Assembly: GCF_949628265.1 (NCBI RefSeq)
Contig: NC_088790.1
Location: forward strand, 23,874,545 to 23,938,544
Length of the DNA: 64,000 bases
Direction: 5' to 3'
From: Cloeon dipterum
Lineage: Eukaryota; Arthropoda; Insecta; Ephemeroptera; Baetidae
Positions 13,821 through 25,541 of this stretch are shown piece by piece (the first letter of the stretch is position 1; every line of letters starts with the position of its first letter). The notes below the pieces were generated by a model, which made no database searches, was not told the DNA's origin, and saw nothing but the letters and a program-made list of their open reading frames with translations. The position numbers and the translations under genes are program-made.

Positions 13821-14590
13821 GTGAAAGAAGCCAAAATAAAGCCATTATCCTTATGTAAAACTCCTATTATTTTAATCCATATAATAGGATTTCTGATGAA
13901 ATGACAGACATCTTTTAAACTGAACTGTTTTATTTATTAGTACCATATTATTACAATAGTGTGAAGAAAACTCACAATGCAAGTTTTACTTTGACATATG
14001 ACTAGTTTCTTTGAAACATCTTTCAGGAATCGATCAAAAAATGAGATTCCAACGCAGGCGGTCAATAAAAGCACGGGCACACCAAAAATTAAAAGCAAAA
14101 TTATAATGTCACGAGAAGCAATAATTTATAAATAACACAATCCCTGATTAATTTCAAGAAGCGAAATTCTAGTTCAGTATCTTGGCGGATGCTATGTAAA
14201 TTTGCACCGTTTATAAATATAGTTACAAGCTCACTTATTAGAACCTTGGCTTGGGGGACCTGTTCAAAACATTGAATATTTATTTTCCGCTAATTTTATA
14301 GCCAAACAACACTGCGCTACATGCGAAATTCAAGCCCAAACGACACTGACTTGTTTGTAGCACTCATTTCTTAGGTTTAATTTTTTTCAAAGTCACAAGT
14401 TTTAAACCATTTTAAAAGAAAGAAACAATCACCAGAAAAAAATTCCTCAACTAAGACTCATTATAGTAAACAAGAATTGCACCAATTGCATTAAGATAAA
14501 ACACAAGATTAGATTAAAAGGCGCAGTTCAATGAGGTTGCTTTGTCTTCACCGTGGGACTCATCCCTGACCAGAGAAAGGAATTTTGACA

Positions 14591-16207
14591 TCACCGAGCC
14601 TCTTCCACCACAGGGGCCACCGCAGAGCTCGAGTGGCTTGGAGAGGCGACCGCGCTGTTGCTATGCTTCACCTTCACCGCGTCCTTGCAGATTTTCTTTG
14701 TCATTTCCTGCAGCGGCTCCAACTCTTTCAGCCCCACCAGATCAAATTCCCGCACAAAATAATAGAAATGCTTGTAGCAAGTGTTCACGTGCGGCTCCTG
14801 TAGGTCAAAATTCAAATTAGGGCAGTTTGGTAAAATTATTGATGTGTTAAATAAAAACTCACTGCTCCAATTGCAACAATCCTGTCGAAATGGTGGATGT
14901 ACACGTGCACAAACACTCTGAAGAGCCTAGTGAGAATCTTCTTGCAGGTACTTAGGAAGTTCTTTGGGAATGGCACACCTGAAAAATGATTATTAAAATG
15001 TGTATAATTAAATTAAATCATTTTAAGGTTTGATAACGCCTTAAAGCATTTTCTTTTTAATTTTAAAAAGTCCAATTGGGCCAATTTTTAATCAGATAAT
15101 TTATTAAATTATTATATTAATTTAATTTGTCTTGCAAAAAGGCAGAAAATTTGTTTAAGCTAGAAGCAAATATTTCTATTTAACTTAAAAAGATTATATT
15201 TTCACAGGAAAAAACATACCTTTTGGAAAATATAAAAATATCATAGAAAGATAAATCATCATTTCCCAGGCACCAATTTTTGTAATTAATAAAATGAATA
15301 CTATTTTAATTCTTGAGCCAGCCGACCACTTCAAATTGGGAAATTCAGCTTAGAAAATAAATTAGTTTAGCAAAACAATTTTTCTGGAACGTGAAAGATA
15401 TGATTTAATAGAAAATATTCCAGAAATTAAAAATATATGCTAATTTTAGGGCAATGAAAGAGCATAGCTCAAACTTAATTATATATTTCTATAAATATTT
15501 GATAATTTGGCGTCCATGAAACTTACTAGTAGTGACGGGGAATAGAGATTCATTATTGATGTGTCCCTCAATCCAGTCCATCAGCAGTGCCACGTATTGA
15601 GGGGCGGGCAGGGCCGTCGGTTTCTTGTACTTGTTCCCGTCGGCCCACAAATACTCATACTTTTGTCCTCCGCACATGGTCGGACATGATTCCTCCGTGC
15701 ACTGGTCACTGACCGTGCCGTAAATCAAATTGATTCGGTTGAAGAAGTCGACGACTGAAAAACGTCAATTTTTATTAACGAATTGATGGTTGCGGTATTC
15801 AATTACCGTGGACTGCAATCCAGTCGTTGGCGTCTTCGCCTGGAGGAAGATTCACAGCGGAACGCAAATTTATGCCGGAGCTAAGAGATGCTTCGGCTTG
15901 TTTGTGCAGAGAATATCTAAGGGTGCCAGGCTCGAATTTTTTCTTCGGCCGAAATGTCTGAAAAAGAGCATAATTTTTAATTTATAACAAAAAAGCCATC
16001 AAAATAGCGAAAATTGATGCAAAAACCACTCTCACTCAAAAATAAGTTGCAAAATGTACAAAAGCTATAGTATCTAGGTGAAAACAAAACCAAATTACCA
16101 CGCAAAAAATTGCAAAGCTGTTGAGGCAACTGAATGAAAATGATTTAGCTTACATTATGTACCTTTCCTTTTTGGAAAAAGTCGACAAAACCGCTGAGAG
16201 CAGACAT
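14591..16207 (-). CDS. Mob3: MOB kinase activator 3 (Mob3-like)
   Basis: MOB proteins are small zinc-binding co-activators of NDR/LATS-type kinases. Exons: 16207-16163, 15957-15807, 15754-15527, 14978-14863 and 14797-14591, giving 248 residues and a TGA stop. The protein opens [15 protein letters not shown], then [12 protein letters not shown]. The conserved core includes [44 protein letters not shown] and [19 protein letters not shown]. Zinc ligands of the family are visible: two cysteines five apart near residue 84 (QCTEESC) and histidines in HVYIHHFD and CYKHFYYF. The DFFNRIN and [11 protein letters not shown] signatures favour MOB3 over MOB1, MOB2 or MOB4. The C-terminus has a Ser/Val/Ala-rich tail of about 25 residues beyond the core. 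The start is divergent from SRPRB, 933 bp away. Confidence 0.93.
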
Positions 16208-17140
16208 CCTCCTTTGCTATAGAGTTTTAAATAGATTCCATATCAAACTCTGAAACCTGTGAAGCAGATAAATAAACAATTAGTCAACGTACAGTAAAAA
16301 TAAAAACTAGAACGTGATTATTCTTTTTGTTAAATTGAAAAATTCTAGAAAAGAATTAAATTAATATTTATTGATATCGCTTTTTTTCTTTGAAGGCAAA
16401 CACTGAAATAAAAATGTCTTTTTATCGCGGAAAGGAAACCTTTAAATCTACAGGACGTCCGGTATGAGAGCAGAAAAAATTATCACGCTCTTATACAAGA
16501 AGCATAATTAAAATTTTAAATCTTAATACAACAAAGAAAATTAGCTCCGTGTTAATGAAAACTCAAAAGCACTTGTGAAAACAGAAAGCAAATACTGCAC
16601 CTTTAAATTTTTTGTGGGCAAACACTTTGCGGTGTCGACCTTCAGGCCAAAAATTTCCGCGCTTCTCTGCCTCTTTGCGGACCTCAAGGAAGACACTCGT
16701 CACGTGTGAAGTGTCCAGCTGATTTCGAGTCGCTAAGTGCGGGCCAATGACAATTTAGACAATTTGCACTTCCCCAGAAACCAGTAATGCAAAAAAGGGC
16801 AGCAAGTTCCTCAGTACGGATACGGATACCGATGGTGGTGGTTGTTTTTCGTTTTTTCGCTGCGACTGTGCGATGCCTCGCGAGAGCAGCAGGAGCACCT
16901 CCTGGTGGCGAAGGGAATAAACGTGACGTCAGTCCCTCCCACTTCTACGTGTAAACAATTTGTGAGTCGTAGTAGTGGACGTTCAAAAAGCTGCGCCGAC
17001 AACAGGAGTGACGTCGACCTTCGTTTGCACTCTGCCGCTTTGTTTTCCTTCCCAGTCTCAGCATGCAGTTCTGATTCTTAATTGTTAACACAAAACCTAC
17101 GTGATTTACAACTGTTTAGAGTGATTTTTACTTAGTAAAA

Positions 17141-18420
17141 ATGGCTCTTTCACCTGAAATTCTGGGCATTTTGATCGCAGTTTTCGTCATCGCCTTGACA
17201 GCTGGTATGGCGGATGCTGGCTCTTTTTTTAAAATGATTTAAAATTTAATTTTCGCTTTTCAGCCTTCCTATTTTGGCAACGAAGGCGTACTTCGAGATC
17301 TGGAATTTTGGTTGTTGGCTTGAACGACAGCGGCAAAACCCTCATGTTCAGCCAGATTGTTTACAATGAATTTGTGGATACTTTCACCTCAATGAAAGAA
17401 AATATTGGGGATTTCACAGCCAGCAAGGTAGTTATTGATATTTTATACTTTTATGGAAATTAATTAGACATTTCAGTCTGTGTTAAAAATTATCGATATT
17501 CCTGGACACGAACGCGTCAGGGCAAAATTCTTCGACGAACACAAACGAAATGCGAGAGGCATTGCCTTCCTGGTCGACGCCTCAAATCTACAGTCCAATA
17601 TCCGTGATGCTGCAGAGTAAGTTTTGTTTGGAATAGAGATCTTTATAAGGGGAGTAGATAAACAGTCACCGAAAGCCTTAATTCTCTCAAAAGGAACCTT
17701 TGTATTTTGAATTCCTCTTGTAGATCTGCTTCTGATGAGAGGAAAGCCGATTGTTTGGTCTTTACTTGCAGTTTTAGAGGGTTGGTCTATCGATTTACTA
17801 TTGCAGCTCAGAATTTTTGCTGCTTCCAGTTTTGTGTTGTGTTTCTGTAAATACAATTCATTAGATTCTCTTATAGCTGCAAGTATAAACACTAATTAAT
17901 GACCAGGAGTAGAATGGAAAATAAATTATCTACAAATTATGGAGAAATGCTTTCGGTGACTTTTTGAGAACGCTCAAACCTCTTCAAAGATGTCTAAAGT
18001 TGATTAAAAATTCGCAGGTACTTGTACAGCATCCTGACGGACCCTGTTATTGCCTCATCCGCTCCTTCCTTCCTGATTGTGTGCAATAAACAAGACCAAA
18101 CCATGGCCAAGGGAAGCGTCGCTGTCAAGAAATTGCTGGAGAAGGAGCTGTGCGTACATTCCCATGTGATTTATAATTTTTCTAGATTTATTTCTTCTCT
18201 CAGGAACCTTCTCCGTAAAACCAAAAGCAGCCGCCTTGCCAGTTTGGACAACTCGACCGACAATGCCGTCTTTCTTGGTCAAGAGGACAAGGATTTTGAG
18301 TTTGAGCATTTGAACAAAATCAAGGTGGAATTCGCCGAGACTGCCTTGTTCAGTGCGGCTAATGAAGAAGGGGTTCAAATTGAGCAGGTCGAAGATTGGC
18401 TGGAAAGAGTCTCTGCGTGA
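17141..18420 (+). CDS. SRPRB: Signal recognition particle receptor subunit beta
   Basis: SRP receptor beta anchors the receptor alpha subunit in the ER membrane and is an Arf-like GTPase. Exons: 17141-17204, 17264-17427, 17477-17616, 18018-18149 and 18204-18420, giving 238 residues. Residues about 6-26 form one hydrophobic transmembrane segment followed by a basic stop-transfer (RRR). GTPase motifs are G1 GLNDSGKT (40-47), G3 DIPGHER (83-89) and G4 NKQD (146-149). The C-terminal half has KLLEKELN and KVEFAETA, as in the family. The start has an AAAATGG context. It shares a divergent upstream region with Mob3 and converges on the dNK gene, with 188 bp between stop codons. Confidence 0.95.
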
Positions 18421-18608
18421 ATGTTTTGATTTTGGGTTAAAAATCTAAAAATAATAATTAATTGTTTCACAAATATTGGTCTCTTATTACACTGAAATGC
18501 CTGTAAAATGCGACAAAAAGTTCTCTAACAGAACAAAAAAAAACAATATAGCACACATTATCAGTCCAGAAATAGACTGAAACGTTCTTGTCAGTTTTTT
18601 GGTCATAT

Positions 18609-19737
18609 TTAATTGGCGAGTTTCTTCCTCATGCCAAGAATCACTTCCTGGTTAAGCTCATACTGGCGGTACATGGCGTCCAGGTTGGAATTCGCGTCCA
18701 GGACAAGCACTGGCGCCGGAGCCTTGGCTGGGATGCCGTGCAGGAGCCATTTTTCGTGGGCATCATGCACCTGCTGCAGATATTCCAAGGACACGCTCAG
18801 CTCTTCCTTCCTAGAGCGCTGCAGCAGCCGCTGATAAACTTTTTCTGGGTTGCTCCGCAAATATACTAAATTAATAATAATATAAACACTCACAAAACTT
18901 GTTAAAAAATAAGAAAACAAACCTATGAGATCTAAACCAATGTCAGTGTTGTTGCTGACCCACGAGTACCACTTGTCAAAAATTGTGTACTCCACGTCAG
19001 ACAGCAGGCCTCCTTTGTAAGCCATTTCCCCAAAACAGTATCTGCACCAAAAAATAGTCAGTTTCGTTTCAAATTTAAACACAAATTTTAAACCTGTTAT
19101 TCTGGACACTTCTTTCAAACATTTGGACCGTCTTTGACGACGTGGACGTCTGAATGTTCACTCTGCTCAGCTGCACCATGTGCTGGAAGGTGAGATTCCA
19201 CTTGGTCAAGTCACTGTAGAGGAGATCCAAAACATTATAGCCTTGCACGTCCCTCCAACGATCAAGTGGCTCCTGATAAATCGTAACACAATTAAAAACA
19301 AATTTTTGTATTAACAGTCACTCACCAAATATGTCTCGACCTCCGAAAAACGCTCAAAGTACGAGAGAAAAGTGGATTTTCCACTGCCAATGTTTCCCTC
19401 GACAGACACCCTGTACGGCCTGGACACTTCACTTTTACTGCTTTTGTACATTTTCTTTGGGTTGTAAATCAAATAAGGTTTCCAGTCAGAAATCAGTGAA
19501 TGCTTTTGTCTGCGTATTTCATTCTTGAGTCTGAAAAACGTGATGACAACGATCTATTAAAACACAGTCGTGCGTCGTGCTTAAATTTAGGGTATAATTT
19601 TGGCGGGATTTTGTGTTTACAAAAAAACACTTGCGAATGAATTCAGTGCAAAAAGCACAGACCAAATCTTTGTACCTAGATGAGACGGTCGTGTGGCCTC
19701 TTCTTGCAATGCTTAACAACAGAAGCGTGCCTAGCAT
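18609..19737 (-). CDS. dnk: Deoxynucleoside kinase (dNK / TK2 family) with mitochondrial-type leader
   Basis: Enzymes of this family phosphorylate deoxynucleosides in the salvage pathway. Exons: 19737-19676, 19530-19326, 19272-19094, 19041-18923 and 18865-18609, giving 273 residues. The P-loop GNIGSGKS is at residues 66-73. EPLDRWRDVQGYNVLDLLY follows the substrate-site pattern, then ERSVQNNRYCF (ERS motif) and a LID region VYLRSNPEKVYQRLLQRSR. The first about 30 residues are hydrophobic and basic without acidic residues until position 25, as in a mitochondrial presequence. Met48 (MYKSSKSEVSRPYR) could start a cytosolic form. Insects usually have one broad-specificity dNK; substrate range cannot be read here. 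It is divergent from the Rad6 gene. Confidence 0.92.
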
Positions 19738-20568
19738 TTAAGCTATTGCCTAAGGAATGTCGACATCGAATATATGAGTATTTTCCCCCCAAAATCTATA
19801 AATTCTGTAAATAGTGAGAATTTGTAGAGAGCAGAGAGCCTGGGAATGCATTTATGACCATTCACCAATCAGAAAAATGAGCGGAGATCACATGACATGG
19901 TTCACATGGTTGTATGTTAAGTAAACTGCCTACACTGGCCTACACTGGAATGAGTGGAAGAGAGACGCCATCTTTAAATCGTGATGATTTTTGCGAATTT
20001 CTGGTGTAACTTTCAGAAGCCGAATTAAAATAAAATGAGATTTAATTGTGAGATTATTGGCATAATGCGTGACTTTTATTCTGTTCCTCATTCCATCATC
20101 TAAATTATTTAGTCGAAAATCAAGAGAAAATAATTCGAATCCTCATTTCAAGTTAAATTTGGCGGGCTTCAAAACTGCACGGGCATGGAATGGCGTTGAA
20201 ATCCTGATTTTTATATGGCTCACGGCTCACACCCCTCCTCGGCCTCCTCTTTTCATCATAGTCGGCCCTCCCTCACATTGATGAATGGATGATCGATGAC
20301 ATTTTAATGCAGGACATAAAATCTAGAGTCAACTCTAATACAATAGTTCAATCAAGGTCTCAGAGCATGCGCAAATGCGCAAAGCTACTTGGGACCTGAC
20401 TAGACCAAGCCTGACGCGTTACGCTCTTCCTTCATGTTTCGGATGAGTCGTTCTGTCGTCTTCTGATAGCTAACTTATTATTTTGCTGATCTGACGACTC
20501 TAACAACGCCAAATTATACTTCTGATTTCCTCTAATTATAATTTGTGTTTAATTATCGTCTGAACACC
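19738..20568. promoter_or_regulatory. Shared upstream region of the dNK and Rad6 genes
   Basis: This is an 831-bp gap between two divergent start codons. A direct doublet of CTGCCTACACTGG-like sequence occurs at about 19926-19947. No TATA box or repeat match was identified, and no additional gene is supported. Confidence 0.4.
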
Positions 20569-21452
20569 ATGTCAACTCCTGCCAGACGAAGACTCATGAG
20601 AGATTTCAAAAGGTTATTACCCTTTAGATTTTAATAAATTTTTAGTAGTATTTAAAGTCAAGGTTTACTATTATTTTTTTCACAAATTTTCCGTAATTAT
20701 CTTTTTATTAATTTTCCAATAAGTTTCTGTTTAATTATTGAGAAAATCAGCTCCAAAATCTGTATGCTACAATATCAAAATTTATTCCTGAAGGGAAATT
20801 ATTAAAAAAAACTTCTTTTGCTTTAGTCAATGCAAACTGTTCTTAGTTATTGGTCTTAAAAGCTCTATGCATAGTTATAATTATTTGAGTTGCTTCAATA
20901 TTAAACCAAAAATTATCTCCACAGGCTGCAAGAAGATCCGCCATCAGGGGTGAGTGGAGCTCCGACGGATAACAACATCATGATTTGGAATGCAGTCATT
21001 TTTGGGTACAGACTCATTTTATTAGCAAAATTTTGTTGATTTTTAATCCTAATCAAATCATTTAGTCCCTACGACACTCCATTTGAGGATGGAACCTTCA
21101 AACTCATAATCGAGTTCAACGAAGAGTACCCGAACAAACCGCCTGTGGTGCGGTTCATGTCCAAAATGTTCCATCCCAACGTCTACGCTGATGGAGGAAT
21201 CTGCCTTGACATTCTGCAAAACAGATGGAGCCCCACTTACGACGTTGCTGCCATCCTCACCTCAATCCAGGTACTCTAGCTAAAATTTGCTGCAATCGTG
21301 AACTCACCTGGTTAAATAATTTGCAGAGCTTGCTGGGTGACCCAAACCCGAACTCACCTGCCAACTCCTTGGCCGCTCAACTCTACAAAGAAAACCGCAA
21401 GGAATATGAAAAGCGAGTGAAAGCGTGTGTCGAACAAAGTTTCATCGACTGA
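20569..21452 (+). CDS. Ubc6: Ubiquitin-conjugating enzyme E2, Rad6/UBE2A-B type
   Basis: Rad6-type E2 enzymes monoubiquitinate histone H2B with Bre1 and PCNA with Rad18. Exons: 20569-20612, 20925-21005, 21066-21270 and 21327-21452, giving 151 residues, the family length. The protein starts [20 protein letters not shown]. It has the HPN motif ([10 protein letters not shown]) and the active-site cysteine in [18 protein letters not shown], near residue 88. The [12 protein letters not shown] block is also characteristic of Rad6. There is no acidic tail, unlike yeast Rad6. The 3' UTR probably ends just after an AATAAA at 22054-22059, facing the RRM gene's transcript end. Confidence 0.97.
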
Positions 21453-22053
21453 ACTTAAAGGAAGTGAAGGCAGACTTTCCAATGATCACTCTGATACATA
21501 ATAATCTCACGTTATTGCTGTATTTAGTTTTAAGGCGAACTGAGACCTAAACAGACGATGCACATAATCATAATAGTAAAGTTGTCATCTTTAATTTTTG
21601 TGCCTCATCTGTTCAGCACATCCTGTTGGCTTAAGAGCTCTCCGGGTCCCATAAAAGCGCCGAGCGGATAGCATGGGGCCCGAGTGTCCGCACAGGAGCT
21701 TGGGCCATCTTTTGGCACTGATTGTGAGGTCTTTTATTGAAAAGCCAGACATTATTTATCCCTATAGTAGATGGATAGGTTTGTAAACCAGCAAGTGGAG
21801 AGTCGGCACCGGTGCGCTTCGCAGCCCGTTGAGAATTTCGAGTCACTGACATAAAATATTTCCCACTGCTTTGACCCTAGTGAGAATGCCTGAACATTGC
21901 GTGGCTTTAGTTCTAATACAATCTTTCTTTAACAGGTAGTAACAATTTGTGCAATAATGTGAATAGAACTTACTGAAGTTAGATTGAACGTATCAAGTGT
22001 ACGTTGAATAGACAAGACTTAAATAAACTAGGTGGACTTTTCTCTTATCTTCA

Positions 22054-22094
22054 AATAAAACAAGAATTTCCATGTATAGAAATGCAGTTTTATT
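22054..22094. terminator. Facing polyadenylation signals of two convergent genes
   Basis: AATAAA on the plus strand at 22054-22059 would end the Rad6 transcript. TTTATT at 22089-22094, which is AATAAA on the minus strand, would end the RRM gene transcript. Cleavage normally occurs 10-30 bp downstream, so the two transcripts would meet or overlap by a few tens of bases. Confidence 0.55.
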
Positions 22095-22498
22095 ACTCGA
22101 AGAACAAGAGCCACGAATAGAGTTATTGCGACTTTAAATACTAACTCTTCATCATTTGATTCGCCAGCACTGAAATTTCGCTCAGGACTTTGTAGATAGG
22201 TAAAATAGTTTTGCTACAAGGTCACTACAATAAAACTGATTTAGTTTAGGAATTTATGTCCGCCTAAGTAAGCGAGTTCACTCCTTAGGACGGCGATTGT
22301 TATTCTATGCCATACAATCTGCGTGCCAACATTTAAGTTTTCCAAATTTGAACACAACATCCATTTGTATACTGTAAAAGTTTACACAGTGTGCCTGTGT
22401 GTATTATCCTTAAAAGACAATAAGAGCCATTTGTACTCGCAGTATAATTATAGATATATTAGCAACAATGCTGACGTGAGATTATATTGAAGCCCAAA

Positions 22499-25400
22499 TT
22501 ACTTGCTCCACTTTTTATGGGGCTTTCTAGGCATTGCTTGAAATGATGGGCCTCCCCTTTTGGGTCTGCCTGGATATACGGCAGTCGCGTCCTTCAATTT
22601 ATTCGTGTGGTCTCCACCAAGAAATCGGTTCGGGTAGCGAAGCAACAGTTTGACTCCTCCAACGACCAGTCCTTGCAGATTGCGCATTGCCCTCCCAGCA
22701 GCTCTGGGATTTTCGAAGTTAACAAAAGCACAGTGGTTTTCCTGGGTCATGACAATATTGTTGATGTTTCCGATCCTGTAAATTAAATCATTTCATTATG
22801 AATGCAATTTAAAAACAAACTCAGGCCATCTTACTTCATAAAATGCGGGTACAGCATTTCTTTTGCAATATTGGGAGTCAAGTTTCCTACCCAAATCGAA
22901 GTCGCTTGAAGAGGGTTGCTAGGGCTGAAAAAAATTTAACAAATTGAAAATCGAAATTTAGTTTCAATTGTAATAATCTTCAACTTACTCAGTCAATGGG
23001 TCAGAGTGTGGTTCACTCTCTTCATCAGAAGATTCCCAAATGTCAGTTGATCTAGATCCAGTACTGTCGATTGATCTGGGCTTGTGGTAAACTATGTCTA
23101 CCTTCGGCTTGCTCACGTTGTGAGCACTCGGACCCCACATGCATGGTTTGTATTTTGATTCGGATGAGAGAGACATTTTGACGACGGCAGCCATAGTCGC
23201 TGGAGCCTGGTGATCCTTGCAACCGACGACCTTCCACGCGCTGTTCCGCAACACTGGTTTTTCTTCCTCCCAAAATTCATCTCCTCCGATCTCACTCGGA
23301 CTCGGAACATGTTCCTGCGATTAAAACATTCAGTTGAGCCTTCCTTGTTACTATATGTTAAACTAAGACTTACACTTGGACCGCGCAACTTTGGCTCCAC
23401 CTTATTATATAGTTTGGAAATTGGTCGTTCATCCAGAAGTGAGCGAGGTAGGAATTTTATGCGTTTCAAGGAGTTGATTCGGTTCACGTCTGCAGGAGGA
23501 GACGGGCAGGTAAATGGGCATCTGTAACCAGGCGCCTTTGAAACATCAACTGGATCTACGGGAGTCTGCGCCGGAGCAGAGTTGAAATGGTGTATCTCAG
23601 GAACGTTCCACAGATCATATAGTTGCGCCTGGAATCAGTCAGTTGATCAGATTAACTTAAAAAGAAACCTAATTTGGAATGAAAAAGGTTGAGTGGTCGG
23701 GATTGAAAGTGCTCAAATTAATTTGTTTAAAATCATGCGATACACTGAAAAAACCCATTATTCAATTCAGAGACTTAAATTTTCAAATCTGCCAGCTGAT
23801 GGCGACACCGTTTTTCCCACCATTTTGATGCCGATTCTAAAAACTTTCCAAAATGAGCAAAATTACCATGAATTTGTTAGGAATTAATATAATTTTTTTT
23901 AAAGAATTTATAATTTTTGTCACTATGTACATTCTATAAAACTGGCTAAAAACTGCCAAAATTTATTTTCTGTGAAACATTGCCAGTAAAAAAACTTGAA
24001 ATATTTAATTTCTACATAACCATTAATAAGAATATCTAATCTAACCCTGTTAGTAGAGCCACATTTTGCTTGTGGTTCATGACACTTACAATTTCCTCGT
24101 CTTGGCGATCATTTTGTGCCTTAGAACTCCATCCAGGAGGCATTGGAATGAACAAATCATCATTTCCAGATCCAGAATTTTGGCCCTTGTTTCTAATTTT
24201 CGCGAGGGCTTTCGCAATTTCAGTCAAATGCGGTTCTTCCGATGGAGCAGTCCTTTTCTCCTCATTTAACTGCAATATTAATGAGTCATTAATTGAAAAA
24301 TCTCGTAGTTGGTTCATTATTTACTTGTAATTGTGTGTGTCCCACACGAGCGTCATTTTGGGCTTGAATTGGATCCTCAAGTTGGGCCCCGATTGAAGCC
24401 AAGGCTTCGGCAAGTCTATTGATCTCACAATCAGTCCTATAAGATTTTATCATTTCCATCTGGTTGGAAATTCTTCTTAAATAGTGCGAGATACGCAGGT
24501 CATGGGCTCGAAGATCTTGTAACACAGTGAAAAACAATCGCATCTCCGCTAACTCTTGCAGAGAGCATGAAATTTCTAAGCGAGGCAATTTTTCCTTGTA
24601 TCGATTCTGTGAAAATAAAGTTTGAGATAAAAATCGTCCAGTTTATGTGAAAGTTTTGTATTCACCAATAGTTTCTTCATATCGGACTGTTTCCTTGGCA
24701 CGCTATTCCTGAAAAAATTAAATCGTATTTTGAAATCCCAATTACTAAAAGTTCCTGTTTACACAAAAAATGTTGTATACAATAAAGAACAAGCAAACAC
24801 ACACGTGTTCTTCGCACACATGATCAGTCTGTTTTCGTAAGTAGTCATGCCACATGTCCTGATTTCTCGAGAGAATGATGTTTTGGAATAGAAGGAGTTT
24901 CTAATTTTTTATGTGAAAATCTAGATTTTTAATGAGAAACTAAAACAAGTGGAACAAACTTAAAGGATTTAAGTTAACTTCTAAAAGAAAGAAGGGAGAT
25001 AATTCATGATGTCGAGACGAAAAAAATTAAAAGTCAAAACGCTAAAAGTCATTTTCCAACCTAATAACATTATCAACTTACTAACATTACTAATTTTAGA
25101 GGATTAGTTTTAAAAATATTTTTCCGACGCGTTAAGCGACCGTTACAAAAAGCCGTTAACTTGGGCACAATGGGGTTGTGTTGAATATGGGGGTGGTAGT
25201 TACTCTGAATGCTATGGAAGAGCTTTGGAAAGAAAAAGACACGCATTTTATATTACACATGTATGTTTTGTGTACTAACCAGTGTGATGCTATGCTATCA
25301 AAATGCCGAGATAGCTCATCCTCTTGAAAAATCCAATCCTTGATTTCTGGACAGATCCATGGAAATTCTCCTGGAACGGAAGAACACGTGAAAAACCAGG

Positions 25401-25541
25401 TTAAGATGGAATTCCTTTGTCCACCATCACGACTGCCATGATGCTAAACATGCTATGTGCATGCTATGGAGCAAAAGCGTTTATAAGATTCTCACCTGTC
25501 TCACCATTCGCAAAGAAATGCTTGGCTGAAGACTCAAACAT
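22499..25541 (-). CDS. Unrecognised RRM-domain protein, 529 residues
   Basis: Nine exons join in phase: 25541-25496, 25370-25280, 24708-24666, 24606-24325, 24269-24090, 23628-23374, 23314-22989, 22924-22835 and 22775-22499. The 1590 bases encode 529 residues plus a stop. The only domain I recognise is one C-terminal RNA recognition motif: RNP2-like SIWVGNL, and RNP1-like NHCAFVNFEN, followed by a short basic tail (RPKRGG, RKPHKKWSK). The N-terminus (MFESSAKHFFANGETGEFPW) contains a short tryptophan-rich segment and then a helical, likely coiled region (LEISCSLQELAEMRLFFTVL). The centre is acidic and serine-rich (SSDEESEPHSDP). I do not assign a function; an RNA-binding role is inferred from the RRM. 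It lies head-to-head with Nipped-B. Confidence 0.8.

Noticed and set aside
21631..21852. Minus-strand 73-codon open frame in the Rad6 3' region
   Set aside because: It lies in the expected 3' UTR of the plus-strand Rad6 transcript, has no recognisable motif and no splice-compatible partner.
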